Source: Bryobacterales bacterium
Lineage (GTDB): Bacteria; Acidobacteriota; Terriglobia; Bryobacterales; Bryobacteraceae
Assembly: GCA_003135055.1 (NCBI GenBank)
Contig: PLDF01000155.1
Span: 219-47,903 of the forward strand
Length of the DNA stretch: 47,685 bases
Direction of reading: 5' to 3'
Numbering within the stretch: the first letter of the stretch is position 1; each line of letters starts with the position of its first letter. Below, in pieces: positions 19,829 through 30,159 of this stretch. A program made the position numbers and the translations under genes. The notes under the pieces were generated by a model. The model had not been told where the DNA came from. It searched no databases and worked only from the letters and a program-made list of their open reading frames with translations.

Positions 19829-20173
19829 ATGCCCAAACGAAAGCTTGATCCATTGCCCTCGGCGGCCTTTAACATCCTTCTGGCCTTAGCAGGTGAAGAT
19901 CTTCATGGTTACGCCATCATGCGGCAAGTTGAGCGGCAGACATGTGGACGTGTGCGATTGGGGCCGGGGACGTTGTACGGGTCGCTCCGAACACTTCTGG
20001 AAGCGAGTCTTATCGAGGAACTCGATGGCAGCTCCGGCTCGGAGGACAGTTCAGAGCGCCGTCGTTATTATCGCCTGACGTCCGCGGGTCTCAAGCTGGT
20101 TCGATCGGAGGTGGAAGGGCTCGCCCAGACTCTCCGCGTTGCACGGGCAATATTGCGAGGGGCGGATCTCTGA
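19829..20173 (+). CDS. PadR-family transcriptional regulator
   Basis: 114 residues, the small PadR type. The winged helix-turn-helix is visible as FNILLALAGEDLHGYAIMRQ followed by LGPGTLYGSLRTLLEASLIEE and the beta-wing RRRYYRLTSAGLKLVR. The C-terminal helix should form the dimer. PadR proteins repress neighbouring genes, often transporters. Here the downstream membrane-protein gene is broken, so the regulator may be an orphan controlling only itself. Confidence 0.92.
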   Translation: MPKRKLDPLPSAAFNILLALAGEDLHGYAIMRQVERQTCGRVRLGPGTLYGSLRTLLEASLIEELDGSSGSEDSSERRRYYRLTSAGLKLVRSEVEGLAQTLRVARAILRGADL

Positions 20174-20580
20174 AAAGCTCTACGAGTTTCTGCTAAAGCT
20201 TTATCCGGACCATTTCCGCAGGACATACGGCGACGAAGCGCTGCGCCTGGTCCGCGATCGCGCCCGTAGCGAAAAAGGATTTCTTCCCGGTCTTCGTCTT
20301 TGGCTGGATTTATTGTTGGATCTCGCGAAATCGCTGCCCCGCGAATACAGCAACGCGCCAACAACGCCAATCGTAACGACACAGCTCCTCAACGGCGAAC
20401 GTTCGTTTCAGCTTCTGGCCGAACGATCGCTGAATCCGACTCTTCTGTGTTTGGGCTGTACGTTATCGGCGGTGTTGTTTTGGCTATGCGTCTTTGTAGT
20501 TGCACACAGCGGGGGATTCCCGACATTGTTTCCGGCTCTGCTTTCGCTGCAAGGGCTTGCGCAGAGCACTCCGGCTCAGG
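20139..20580 (+). pseudogene. Truncated membrane protein of the PadR-linked permease type
   Basis: Overlaps the end of padR in another frame. It opens with EKLYEFLLKLYPDHFRRTYG and EALRLVRDRARSEKGFLPGL, a prefix I associate with PadR-linked membrane proteins in Acidobacteria. It then has two hydrophobic segments (RLWLDLLLDLAKSL and LCLGCTLSAVLFWLCVFVV). After about codon 145 the frame runs into sequence belonging to a histidine kinase, so the gene is cut. The start codon is uncertain; TTG at 20139 is one option. Confidence 0.6.
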
Positions 20581-20812
20581 CATACTGTGATCGGATTCTC
20601 GGAGCTTCTCGCGGAGGAGACAAAAGGGCCGCTGAACGACGATCAGAAGCGTTTTATCAGCCACATTCGCAAAGACTCCGAGCATCTCTGTCGCTGATCA
20701 ACTGATCAACGAGATTCTCGACCTCAGCAAGATTGATGCAGGAAAGCTTCAATTGCGCAGAGAGGCCTTCGATATAGGCGTTATGGTTGCGGAGGCCCTT
20801 TCTGCCATCCGG
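20581..20812 (+). pseudogene. Remnant of a histidine kinase dimerisation (HisKA) domain
   Basis: HTVIGFSELLAEETKGPLND at 20581 and, one frame away, LINEILDLSKIDAGKLQLRR are the two helices around the HisKA phosphoacceptor site. They are separated by a frameshift and an 8-bp tandem duplication (GATCAACT GATCAACG) near 20700. There is no ATPase domain, and the acceptor histidine region is cut at its left. A dead fragment. Confidence 0.72.
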
Positions 20813-20841
20813 TTAAGGGAATTCAGGTCGCGGCTTACTGC

Positions 20842-21300
20842 CTACAAATCCGGGATCAGACTGAGTCGAAGCGTGACGCCGAGCAAATCCAATGCGCGTT
20901 GCTGAATCACGGTTGGCTCGGTGAGCATATCGAAGGCGACGAAGTTTTTGTCGGTGGGTTGAATCCTGTTTTTGACGAATCGTCGCCAAGTCGCCGATCA
21001 GAGTTTGAAAGCTATGCACCTTGAGCCCGTCGGCGGTCTGTTTGGTAAGCTTGAGCTTGGCAGAAGCGGAGCGTTGCGCGGGAGCGACGATGGAAGCGCG
21101 GGCGGCTTGTGCTTGGGCCCCTGTCATCGTCGTCGAACAGGATCGAAGCCAAGAGCTGGCGCATATGCCATTCCACGTAATAGGCCAACATGCAAAGTAG
21201 GATGTGGGCGCGGACGCGCTCCGGTAAGCGGTGATGGATAGGCCGCACCTGTAGAAGTTTGCCGTTAAACGGCCGAAGATTTCATTACTCAGCCGATTGG
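20842..21300 (-). mobile_element. 3' remnant of an IS1634-type transposase
   Basis: Minus-strand reading LLQVRPIHHRLPERVRAHIL then LCMLAYYVEWHMRQLLASIL is the conserved C-terminal part of IS1634-family DDE transposases. It continues in a second frame (SIVAPAQRSASA, KQTADGLKVHSFQTLIGDLA) and in a third (PTVIQQRALDLLGVTL to the stop at 20842). At least two frameshifts and the missing catalytic N-terminal part show it is dead. No inverted ends or target duplication were recognised. Confidence 0.75.
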
Positions 21301-21529
21301 GTGCGAGTTGGAACCAGGGATATGAATAGCTTAATGAGTAACCAGTCAAAAGGTATCAAAGCGAAGATCCACTCGGTCGGTATACGCGTCATTATCCAAG
21401 AGCCCGAGCCCCGAGGAAGCGTGATTATGCTCCCCGAGGCCGACGGTGAACTCTAAAGTATTTCTGCACAGGCGCCGGGACTTGTTGGCCGCTGGCAGAT
21501 GAAGGTGAAGACGCCAGCTGACGGGTTTC

Positions 21530-22219
21530 TTACAGGCGATTGGAGGAGGCGCGACGTGGGAACCGCCGAACGCATGCAACGAACCCCAAAAGAAGAACTC
21601 CTGCGCCCAGAAGCGTTAACGATGCGGGTTCCGGCGTCGATACGCCAGAGTCATAGGACAAGTTGTCGATCGCGAATTGTGTCGTTCCGGGTTCAACCCC
21701 GAACGTGATCACCGCCTGGCTGAATGGAGAGAGAGTCCCCGACGAGAAAGAACCGATGGAGAAGAAGCCCCCAGAGCCTTGGCCACCCGTCGTCGTGAAG
21801 CTGAAAGGGGTCGCTCCTATGGTGACTAGCCCGCCGGAATCCCCTGGTTCGATCCCAAAAACAATGTCAAAGGAAACGAAATCCGTTGGATTATCAAAGT
21901 TCAGTGTAAGGGTTCCATCCGCTGGTCCGTCTAGCACGGGGTCGCTGAGAGGACTGAGACCGTTAGCGACCGTACCGGTAGTGTCCCCATAAATTGCCGC
22001 GGTTGCACTGGGGCCTTCAGTAAAATCGAAAGTGACGCCTAATGCATCCAATGTATTGCTGGCGCCACTGAAGGCGGTGGACACCGTCGGCGCCGTCGGA
22101 CCATTTCCGCCTGCCGGCGGGGTCTGGCCTAGGTCGAAGGTGTTGACGTAGATGGTACTGGCTTGGGCAACACCGATGGTCAACGTAACTACTGCAAACA
22201 ACACGGAAAACCTGTTCAT
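21530..22219 (-). CDS. PEP-CTERM-anchored exported protein
   Basis: 229 residues from the ATG at 22219 (MNRFSVLFAVVTLTIGVAQA), a clear signal peptide. The body is Gly/Thr/Ser-rich beta sequence with FDLGQTPPAGGNGPTAPTV and repeated aromatic-Asp strands. It ends with the sorting signal TPEPASLTLLGAGVLLLGFV followed by an Arg cluster. PEP-CTERM proteins are cut and anchored by exosortase and usually belong to the extracellular matrix. Function is otherwise unknown. No neighbour is an exosortase. Confidence 0.85.
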   Translation of the reverse strand: MNRFSVLFAVVTLTIGVAQASTIYVNTFDLGQTPPAGGNGPTAPTVSTAFSGASNTLDALGVTFDFTEGPSATAAIYGDTTGTVANGLSPLSDPVLDGPADGTLTLNFDNPTDFVSFDIVFGIEPGDSGGLVTIGATPFSFTTTGGQGSGGFFSIGSFSSGTLSPFSQAVITFGVEPGTTQFAIDNLSYDSGVSTPEPASLTLLGAGVLLLGFVACVRRFPRRASSNRL

Positions 22220-22327
22220 GCTTGAAGACCTCATTAGCTTCGAGGAGATACTACCGTAGATTTGCTTGCACTGCAATGCTTATCGGATTAATTTAACCAT
22301 AGTACCTTCCGCAGTATCCCCGGATAG

Positions 22328-22581
22328 CTACAGTGGGAGATTGTCCCTATGCATGACAATGTTCGGCATGGATACGACGACCTGGTACAATCCCGGATGG
22401 TTCGGCACTGAGTAGATCGCCGGCGCCGGGACTTGATTATCACCGATTTGAACAGAAACACTCGTCCGTGGCTGGAGCCGGCAGCGAAAAGGAGAAGCCG
22501 CTCGCCGGGAATCGCCGGCTGAGCGCGCACCCGATAGTTTCCAACCATCGCCACACTGCTCGTGCTAGTACTTTCCCGCAA
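22328..22581 (-). pseudogene. Tail of an exported Ig/TIG-type repeat protein, frameshifted
   Basis: Minus strand VGNYRVRAQPAIPGERLLLF (about 22550-22480), then after a frame change VQIGDNQVPAPAIYSVPNHP and GLYQVVVSMPN to a stop at 22328. I have the impression this pattern (GERLLLFATG, VQIGG, HPGLYQV) closes long cell-surface proteins in Acidobacteria. Only the tail remains, so it is a gene scrap. The family name is a weak call. Confidence 0.4.
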
Positions 22582-22776
22582 AACCAGCCTTGGCCCCTGC
22601 CAGAACCGTCCGGAGAGAAGATGCCGGGCGCGGCGACGCTGAGAAGTTCACCCTGAGACGGAGACAGTGAGCCGTTCTGAGCAAGCCGGCGGCCGAGGCT
22701 GCCACGCCTGAGAGATGCCGCGTTCCCGCAATATTGATGTAGAAGTGAGACTGCGGAACTGCCGACGGTCCGGATT

Positions 22777-23004
22777 CACGGCCTGAGGCATACCGCAGCG
22801 ACGTCGCCGCTCACGCAGGGCGTACGCCCCGGCCTCGTTATGGAGTTGCTCGGGTGCCAGATGGCCGTCACGATGAACACGTACTCGCACGTCGTGCCTG
22901 CATTGCGGAAAGAAACTGCCGGCCGGTTGGATGCGATTTTGGACCCTCAGGAGTCGGTTGCTATCAGCGTTGCTACCAAGTCGTCGTTATACTATCCATT
23001 CTGA
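22777..23004 (+). pseudogene. C-terminal remnant of an older tyrosine integrase
   Basis: Reads HGLRHTAATSPLTQGVRPGL, then MELLGCQMAVTMNTYSHVVP and ends at TGA 23002-23004. These are box II (H-x-L-R-H) and box III plus the tyrosine of a phage-type integrase. GCQMAV replaces the usual GHSQIAV, so the second active-site histidine is lost along with one codon. The N-terminal and middle parts are absent. It sits 22 bp from tRNA-Thr, a typical integration target. Confidence 0.8.
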
Positions 23005-23026
23005 CTGTAAATTATTGATTTTATGG

Positions 23027-23099
23027 AGCTGGCGGAGGGATTTGAACCCCCGACCCTCTGATTACAAATCAGATGCTCTACCAACTGAGCTACGCCAGC
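23027..23099 (-). tRNA. tRNA-Thr(TGT)
   Basis: 73 nt cloverleaf on the minus strand. The 7-bp acceptor stem is GCTGGCG/CGCCAGC, the D arm is AGCTCAGTTGGTAGAGC, and the anticodon arm is CTGATTTGTAATCAG with anticodon TGT. The T arm has GGTTCAAATCC and the discriminator base is T. CCA is not encoded. Confidence 0.96.
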
Positions 23100-23256
23100 C
23101 GACATTAACAGATTAACGGTCTGCAGGCGATGCAGTCAAGACCCGCCCCAATCGAGACCAATCGAGACCCGGCAAGACGGCAAGACGGCATGACGGTTGC
23201 GTTTGACGCTTCAGGCTTCCCGAGGATACAATTGGGATGTAACAATTAATGAATGC

Positions 23257-23333
23257 GCGCCCGTAGCTCAGCTGGATAGAGCGTTTGCCTCCGGAGCAAA
23301 AGGTCGGTGGTTCGAATCCACTCGGGCGTACCA
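23257..23333 (+). tRNA. tRNA-Arg(CCG), with encoded CCA
   Basis: Acceptor GCGCCCG pairs with CGGGCGT (one G-U), the D arm is AGCTCAGCTGGATAGAGC, and the anticodon arm is TTTGCCTCCGGAGCAAA with anticodon CCG. The T arm is GTTCGAATCCAC, followed by A and an encoded CCA ending at 23333. Its 3' part is probably the attachment site of the element that follows. Confidence 0.96.
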
Positions 23334-23434
23334 TAAAAATCAACATCTTACAGAGAATTAGCCCTAAAATAACCCACCCATTTACCCACCCACTTCGAGT
23401 TGCTCGGTGAATCGAAGGTGCGTATACTGCGGCC

Positions 23435-24703
23435 ATGGCGGACCACGCAACCGCGGCTTTCGATTCGGGAAGATCAATTGGCGCAGATCCAGACCCGCTT
23501 GGCGAACCAGTCGATTTCGATGTCAGAGGTCTTGGCCGCCGCCTGCCGCGCACCGAGGCACCAGAGGGTTGGATCAAGAAGATCGAACGGCGCCGCGAAG
23601 GTAAGGTCTGGGTCGGGTTTTTCCATCTCTGGACAACCGACGCGAATGGCGGGCGCGTGCGCCAGAAAAAGGAAAAGACGCTCGGACCTGCTTCGATGCC
23701 AAAACACGAGGCGCAGCAGAAGCTGGCCGATTACATTCTCGAATATACCGGCAGGCTCAACAGGCAAGGCAATTCGATCTCTACATTCAGCGAACTGTGG
23801 ACCGCGTTCTGCGCGGTGAAGTCCGGTCAGTGGGCGGCGAGGACGAAGGAGATTCTTCAGTGTCTCTTTGCAAAACACGTTGTCCCGATCATAGGGCAGC
23901 AGTCGCCGCGTGAGGTCACGCTCACGTCGTTACAGTTGCTTGTGAACAAAATGGCGGAAGACGGCTATCGCAAGTCCGCAGTAGGAAAAGTCCGCACGTA
24001 CCTAAGGGCTTGCTTCGAGTACGCCGCCAATGAGGATCTGATCCAGAAGAGCCCCGGCCGAAAACTCGCCATGCCGAACATCCGAACGAAATCTTGCGAA
24101 CGTTTCCTGAGCATAGATGAGCTTCGCGCTCTGCTTGATCAATCGTCGCCTCGTGAGCATCTCGTCTTGCGGATTCTCGCCGTCTGCGGTTTGCGGCCAG
24201 CCGAGATCCTCGTCTTGCGGATTGAAGATTTCGAAGACGCGCAACTCCGAATCGACGAAGCCCTGAAGGAGCGCCAGAAAGGGGAGGATCGGATCGGCGA
24301 GACAAAGACCGCGGAGAGCGATAATTACGTTCCGGTACCGCCTGACCTAGGACGCGAGATTGAGGCTTGGATTGCGGGGCACCCAGATCGCGATAATCCT
24401 CGCGCGTTCCTCTTTCCAAACTCGGCCGGATCGGCGTTCGGAGTTGGCAATTACCTAAAGCGTCATTTGAAACCGCTCGCAGAGAACGTCGGTATCCACG
24501 ATCTCACCCACCAAGCATTCCGGCGCACCTCATCCACTCACATGCAGAACCACGCGACCGTTAAAGACATGCAGCGCCACCTCCGGCATACTGACCCCCA
24601 AACTACTCTGAAGCATTACACCAAGGTCATTCCCGAGAGTTTACGTGCGGCCGTTGCTGCGTTGGACGCACAGATTACTGGCACGCCCGGTAAAGCGAAA
24701 TAG
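23435..24703 (+). CDS. int: Tyrosine-type site-specific integrase
   Basis: 422 residues. The N-terminal arm is followed by a SAM-like core-binding domain (about 110-210) and the catalytic domain. Catalytic residues are R253 in CGLRPAE, the box II arginine R363/R364 in THQAFRRTSSTH, H385 in LRHTDPQTT, and the nucleophile Y395 in LKHYTK. Box II is unusual: the normal H-x-L-R-H is replaced by H-Q-A-F-R-R. It begins about 100 bp downstream of tRNA-Arg, the standard arrangement for an integrase acting at that tRNA. Position and direction mark it as the element's own recombinase. Confidence 0.95.
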   Translation: MADHATAAFDSGRSIGADPDPLGEPVDFDVRGLGRRLPRTEAPEGWIKKIERRREGKVWVGFFHLWTTDANGGRVRQKKEKTLGPASMPKHEAQQKLADYILEYTGRLNRQGNSISTFSELWTAFCAVKSGQWAARTKEILQCLFAKHVVPIIGQQSPREVTLTSLQLLVNKMAEDGYRKSAVGKVRTYLRACFEYAANEDLIQKSPGRKLAMPNIRTKSCERFLSIDELRALLDQSSPREHLVLRILAVCGLRPAEILVLRIEDFEDAQLRIDEALKERQKGEDRIGETKTAESDNYVPVPPDLGREIEAWIAGHPDRDNPRAFLFPNSAGSAFGVGNYLKRHLKPLAENVGIHDLTHQAFRRTSSTHMQNHATVKDMQRHLRHTDPQTTLKHYTKVIPESLRAAVAALDAQITGTPGKAK

Positions 24704-24759
24704 TGGCGAGTCGCGCATTTCTCAGTCTTGGGAGTCGTTCAGAATGCAAATGACAAGGT

Positions 24760-24945
24760 TTAGAGGTTCGGAGCGGCCCACATAAGCTCTATTGGCACTT
24801 GCGAAATCCAGCCAAACCCCAGTTGATTATAAAATCGGGCCGTAGAACGGTCTTGGCAGATGTCCAAGTGCGCTCGGGTGGGCCGTCTCTGGCACATCGC
24901 TGGGAGCCCGCTCATTTGACAGAATCTTGCCATTACCGTAAACAA
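24760..24945 (-). pseudogene. Possible C-terminal fragment of a GNAT acetyltransferase
   Basis: A minus-strand open frame whose end, HLDICQDRSTARFYNQLGF, resembles the acetyl-CoA-binding tail of GNAT enzymes (x-N-x-x-A-x-x-x-Y-x-x-x-G-F). Nothing upstream supplies the rest of the domain. It lies in a 267-bp gap otherwise empty of genes. Confidence 0.35.
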
Positions 24946-24970
24946 GAACCATCAGCAGCAATCACGGTGA

Positions 24971-25267
24971 ATGAGGCGAGTGATGCAGCGTTTGAATGGA
25001 AGTGACCAGGCACTCCTCTTGCCGGCTGTCGCGTTCGAGAGCCGGCCTATACGTCAGCTGGTTAAGGCGAAGGACGTCGCAACGAAATTGGGCGTGAGCA
25101 TTTCATGGGTTATCCAGCACGCCTCCGGTAAGCGCAGGCCATACCTGCCAGCCGTAAAGATGGGGACTGGCAGAAGCCCCTTGAGGTTTGACCCCAATGA
25201 TGTCGAGAGGTTTATTGATGAGTGCCGACGCCTTGCTGGGCAACGCGCAGGATGCGCCAGCAGGTGA
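24971..25267 (+). CDS. Excisionase-like winged-helix DNA-binding protein
   Basis: 98 residues. The segment VKAKDVATKLGVSISWVIQH is a MerR/AlpA-type helix-turn-helix. It is followed by a basic wing (GKRRPYLPAVKMGTGRSPLR) and FDPNDVERFIDECRR, the pattern of Xis or AlpA recombination directionality factors. Placement next to the integrase fits control of excision. Its 3' end overlaps the next gene by about 50 bases in another frame. Confidence 0.72.
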   Translation: MRRVMQRLNGSDQALLLPAVAFESRPIRQLVKAKDVATKLGVSISWVIQHASGKRRPYLPAVKMGTGRSPLRFDPNDVERFIDECRRLAGQRAGCASR

Positions 25268-26201
25268 AATGGAATCGGATTCCCAAAAAGCTGCGGATGT
25301 GGGCAGTGTGATCAACCTCCTCACTGAACTCTTATTGAAGCGGCAGTTGCGATCAGGAGGCTGGAGCTTCTTTGGTTCCCGACAGAGCAGCATCGAGGCA
25401 ACATCGCTCGCGGTTCTGGCGTTGGGCTTCGGTGCGCATGCTCAACAATCCGGGATCGCTCACCTGCTGGATTCGCAGCGTCCGGACGGCGGCTGGCCGG
25501 CTTTTATCGGGGATTCAGAGAGTTGTTGGACGACGGCACTCGCCCTATGCGCACTCAACGCGACGGGAGACTTCGAACTCGCCCGCAAAAAGGCCCTACA
25601 TTGGCTTGATGCTGAACGAGGCCGAGAGGCACACTGGCTTTGGCGGTGGAAGTTCAAAACAGTTGATCGCAACGTACACTTCGATCCAGACAAATATGGC
25701 TGGCCCTGGGGCCCTGGAGCAGCAAGTTGGGTGATGCCCACCGCGTTGAGCATCATCGCCATTAAACAATACACGGTTTGCAATCGCGATGATGTGTCGG
25801 ACCAACGAATCCGCGTCGGCATACAGATGCTTCTAGGCCGTGGTTGCGTGGGTGGAGGTTGGAACTCCGGGAACAGCGTAGTCTATGGAGTGCCCCTCCT
25901 TCCGCACGTGGAAACCACCGCAATCGCTTTGCTGGCTCTGCAAGACGAAGAGGGACCACCGGTCGTCCGCGCAGGTCTCGCTTGGCTGAGAAACAGGGCC
26001 GCCAGCATTGAATCGGCTGAGAGCCTAGCCTGGTGCATCCTCAGTCTATTTGTCTACCGGGAGCCGGTCGAGCAGCTCAAACGAGTGCTGGCGACGAAGG
26101 TAGGCGAGGGACTCGGGGTTCAGAACGCTGCCACAGTCGCCACAGCGCTTCTCGCGCTGAAATGCGGCGAAATCATTCATCCCTTCGTGGTGCTGCGATG
26201 A
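25218..26201 (+). CDS. Prenyltransferase / squalene-cyclase-type repeat protein
   Basis: About 327 residues from ATG 25218; an earlier in-frame start at 25188 is possible. It is built of alpha/alpha-barrel repeats with QW-like motifs: SGGWSFFGSRQSSIEATSLA, DSQRPDGGWPAFIGDSESCW, RGCVGGGWNSGNSVVYG and HVETTAIALLALQDEE. The DxDD protonation motif of squalene-hopene cyclase is not seen and the protein is half its length. It is therefore unlikely to cyclise squalene alone and may be a binding or single-domain enzyme. Its stop overlaps the start of the DUF362 gene (ATGA), so the two act together. No signal peptide. Confidence 0.75.
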   Translation: MSADALLGNAQDAPAGEMESDSQKAADVGSVINLLTELLLKRQLRSGGWSFFGSRQSSIEATSLAVLALGFGAHAQQSGIAHLLDSQRPDGGWPAFIGDSESCWTTALALCALNATGDFELARKKALHWLDAERGREAHWLWRWKFKTVDRNVHFDPDKYGWPWGPGAASWVMPTALSIIAIKQYTVCNRDDVSDQRIRVGIQMLLGRGCVGGGWNSGNSVVYGVPLLPHVETTAIALLALQDEEGPPVVRAGLAWLRNRAASIESAESLAWCILSLFVYREPVEQLKRVLATKVGEGLGVQNAATVATALLALKCGEIIHPFVVLR

Positions 26202-27187
26202 AGGTGGCTCGGCGACGTTTCATAGGCTCGGCGGCGGGGCTGGCTGCGACAACCGCTGTGACAGCCGATTGGCTTTCGCCGAAACATTCAGTGTCATATC
26301 GAAGGCCTCGCTCGCTCGTGGCGATTCTGAATACAGCCGAGTACTCCGAGAAAACTGAGGCGCTTCTCATGGACGGATTGCGGTTGTTCCGTTTCAACGT
26401 GCTTGGCAAGACGGTCCTTCTCAAACCAAATCTGGTGGAAGACCTGCCTGGACCGGTAAACACGAATGCGAACATTATCGGAGCGGCCGCCCGATGTTTC
26501 CTTCGTCTTGGCGCGGCCCGCGTCGCGATCGGTGAGGGTCCCGGCCATCAACGCGACACCGAACTCGTAGTACACGCCGCCGGTCTGAAACCTCATCTCG
26601 CGGACCGGCAGATCGAGTTCGTGGATCTCAACCGTGATGAACTAGCGAGAGTAAAGCTGAAGGCGAATTACAGCGGCCTCGGAGAGCTCTGGTTGCCGCG
26701 CACCGTTCTCGATTCCGACTTTGTTGTCTCAATGCCCAAGGTTAAGACGCACCACTGGGCGGGCGTCACCCTGAGCCTGAAGAATATGTTCGGCGTCGTG
26801 CCAGGAATGAAGTACGGCTGGCCCAAAAACTTATTGCACTGGCACGGGATTCACGAAAGCATCCTTGATATCTGTGCGACAGTGCCGATCCATTTCGTGA
26901 TTGCCGATGGCATCGCGGCCATGGAAGGCAACGGTCCGTTGCAAGGAATCGCGCGTGAGCTTGGAAGGATTGTGCTCGCCGACGACCCGGTCGCCGCAGA
27001 CGCTACCTGTGCACGCTTGATGGGTTTTGACCCGTTACGGGTCCAGCACTTGTCAGAAGGGGGACGGTTCCTCGGAAATCTGCGTGCTGACCGGATCACG
27101 ATGTTGGCCGAACGGATCGAAGGGCCAATCCGCCCCTTTGCAGTGCTACCCGAGTTCCGCTACCTCCTTGCGCGGACGGTCCTGTGA
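26198..27187 (+). CDS. DUF362-family protein with Tat signal
   Basis: 329 residues from ATG 26198. The N-terminus MKVARRRFIGSAAGLAATTA carries a twin-arginine-type motif (RRRFIG) and hydrophobic core, so it is probably exported folded. The body has DUF362 signatures: VLLKPNLVEDLPGPVNTNAN, DFVVSMPKVKTHHWAGVTLS, LKNMFGVVPG and IADGIAAMEGNGP. The family's reaction is unknown. Some members carry Fe-S clusters, but I see no CxxCxxC here. Translational coupling to the cyclase-repeat protein suggests one pathway. No transfer role is obvious, so it is likely cargo of the element. Confidence 0.85.
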   Translation: MKVARRRFIGSAAGLAATTAVTADWLSPKHSVSYRRPRSLVAILNTAEYSEKTEALLMDGLRLFRFNVLGKTVLLKPNLVEDLPGPVNTNANIIGAAARCFLRLGAARVAIGEGPGHQRDTELVVHAAGLKPHLADRQIEFVDLNRDELARVKLKANYSGLGELWLPRTVLDSDFVVSMPKVKTHHWAGVTLSLKNMFGVVPGMKYGWPKNLLHWHGIHESILDICATVPIHFVIADGIAAMEGNGPLQGIARELGRIVLADDPVAADATCARLMGFDPLRVQHLSEGGRFLGNLRADRITMLAERIEGPIRPFAVLPEFRYLLARTVL

Positions 27188-29063
<1,876 letters not shown>

Positions 29064-29064
29064 C

Positions 29065-30159
29065 ATGCACCACTTGACGGTCTGTATCTGCACCCTGGGC
29101 TTGCTCGAAATCGCTTCAGGCCAAACGAAGGAGAGGCCGAAGACGGCAACATCAGCGATATCGGTTCCACCTGTAGGCAACGGGGCGAAGCTCGATCCAG
29201 TAATCCTAACGCGCGCCAGCCTTGATGAGAAGGTCATCACGCTCCGGTTGAGCCCGCGAGTGGCAACAACGATTCGGATGCCAGAGCCCGTTAACTCGGT
29301 TGTCATTGGTGATCCAGAACACTTCCAGGCTGAGCATTCGGAACATGAGCCCGAACTCGTGATTATAAAGCCGGTTTCCGCCGAGCCGGCGCAGACGAAC
29401 CTTTTGATCACGACGGCCCTGGGACACCAGGTGAATCTATTGCTGATCAGTTCTGGACATCAGAGCAGCGGAACGCAGACGGTAGATGTGTTGTTGAAGT
29501 ACGGCAAGCCCACCGGGGGAAGCTTTCTCGTCGACGAGAGTCCTATTTCTGCATCCCTGGTCGCTGACACGCGGAGGCTTGATGCTCCAGGTAAGCTCCC
29601 AGAGTCGCTGTCTACTGGTCCGCAGATGATGTCAGCGGCTGATCTGATAAAGGCAGCGTCTGGCGCGGCTTCAAGCAGTGTCGAGGAGAAATCTGGCGCA
29701 GTATTGGATAAATTGCTCGACCGCCAAAAAAGAGCATCGCTCCCGATGTTATATGGACAGCATCCGGGCGTGATCGAGGCCGGACCGCGAATCAAGGCGG
29801 GCGTCAGCGAAGTCCTCGACGAGGGACAGGATGTCGTTGTTCTGTTTTCCGCCGTGAACCCGGCGAACCATGCGATTGAGATTCTGCCGCCGCAGGTTCA
29901 GCTTGGAGGCAAGGTCAAGAAAAAGTGGACAACCGCGGAGCAATTGCGTGTGATCGATTTCCGATTGAGCACACGGCGTTTGGGCGCGGGGCAAAGGGCA
30001 GATGGCGTCGTGGTTTTTGAAAGGCCAAGCTTCAAAGAATCGAACGAGACGCTCTTCTTACAAGTCGCCGATTCGGGCGCGGTTGATCTTCCCGCGCTGG
30101 CGCCGATCGGTTTTGGAATCAGCAGCTTTCAAGGAGGCTCAGCCCATGAAGCCCGATGA
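29065..30159 (+). CDS. VirB9/TrbG-like protein, first copy
   Basis: 364 residues, preceded by AAAGGAG. A short signal-like N-terminus is followed by a secretin/VirB9-type N-domain: LSPRVATTIRMPEPVNSVVI, then GDPEHF and PAQTNLLITTALGHQVNLLL. Residues about 150-230 are a polar linker. The C-terminal domain (EGQDVVVLFSAVNPANHAIE onward) is Ig-like rather than the standard VirB9 C-terminus that binds VirB7/VirB10. A second gene with the same layout lies at 45453. It overlaps virB10 by 14 bases, which supports a partner role in the outer-membrane core. Confidence 0.65.
   Translation: MHHLTVCICTLGLLEIASGQTKERPKTATSAISVPPVGNGAKLDPVILTRASLDEKVITLRLSPRVATTIRMPEPVNSVVIGDPEHFQAEHSEHEPELVIIKPVSAEPAQTNLLITTALGHQVNLLLISSGHQSSGTQTVDVLLKYGKPTGGSFLVDESPISASLVADTRRLDAPGKLPESLSTGPQMMSAADLIKAASGAASSSVEEKSGAVLDKLLDRQKRASLPMLYGQHPGVIEAGPRIKAGVSEVLDEGQDVVVLFSAVNPANHAIEILPPQVQLGGKVKKKWTTAEQLRVIDFRLSTRRLGAGQRADGVVVFERPSFKESNETLFLQVADSGAVDLPALAPIGFGISSFQGGSAHEAR

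Noticed and set aside
22931..23577. Short open frames on both strands across the tRNA genes, with RDLNPRPSDYKSDALPTEL-like translations
   Set aside because: Well-known false proteins produced by reading through tRNA genes; both tRNAs are certain.
25218..26201. Squalene-hopene cyclase proper
   Set aside because: Half the usual length and no DxDD motif; kept only as a repeat-family protein.
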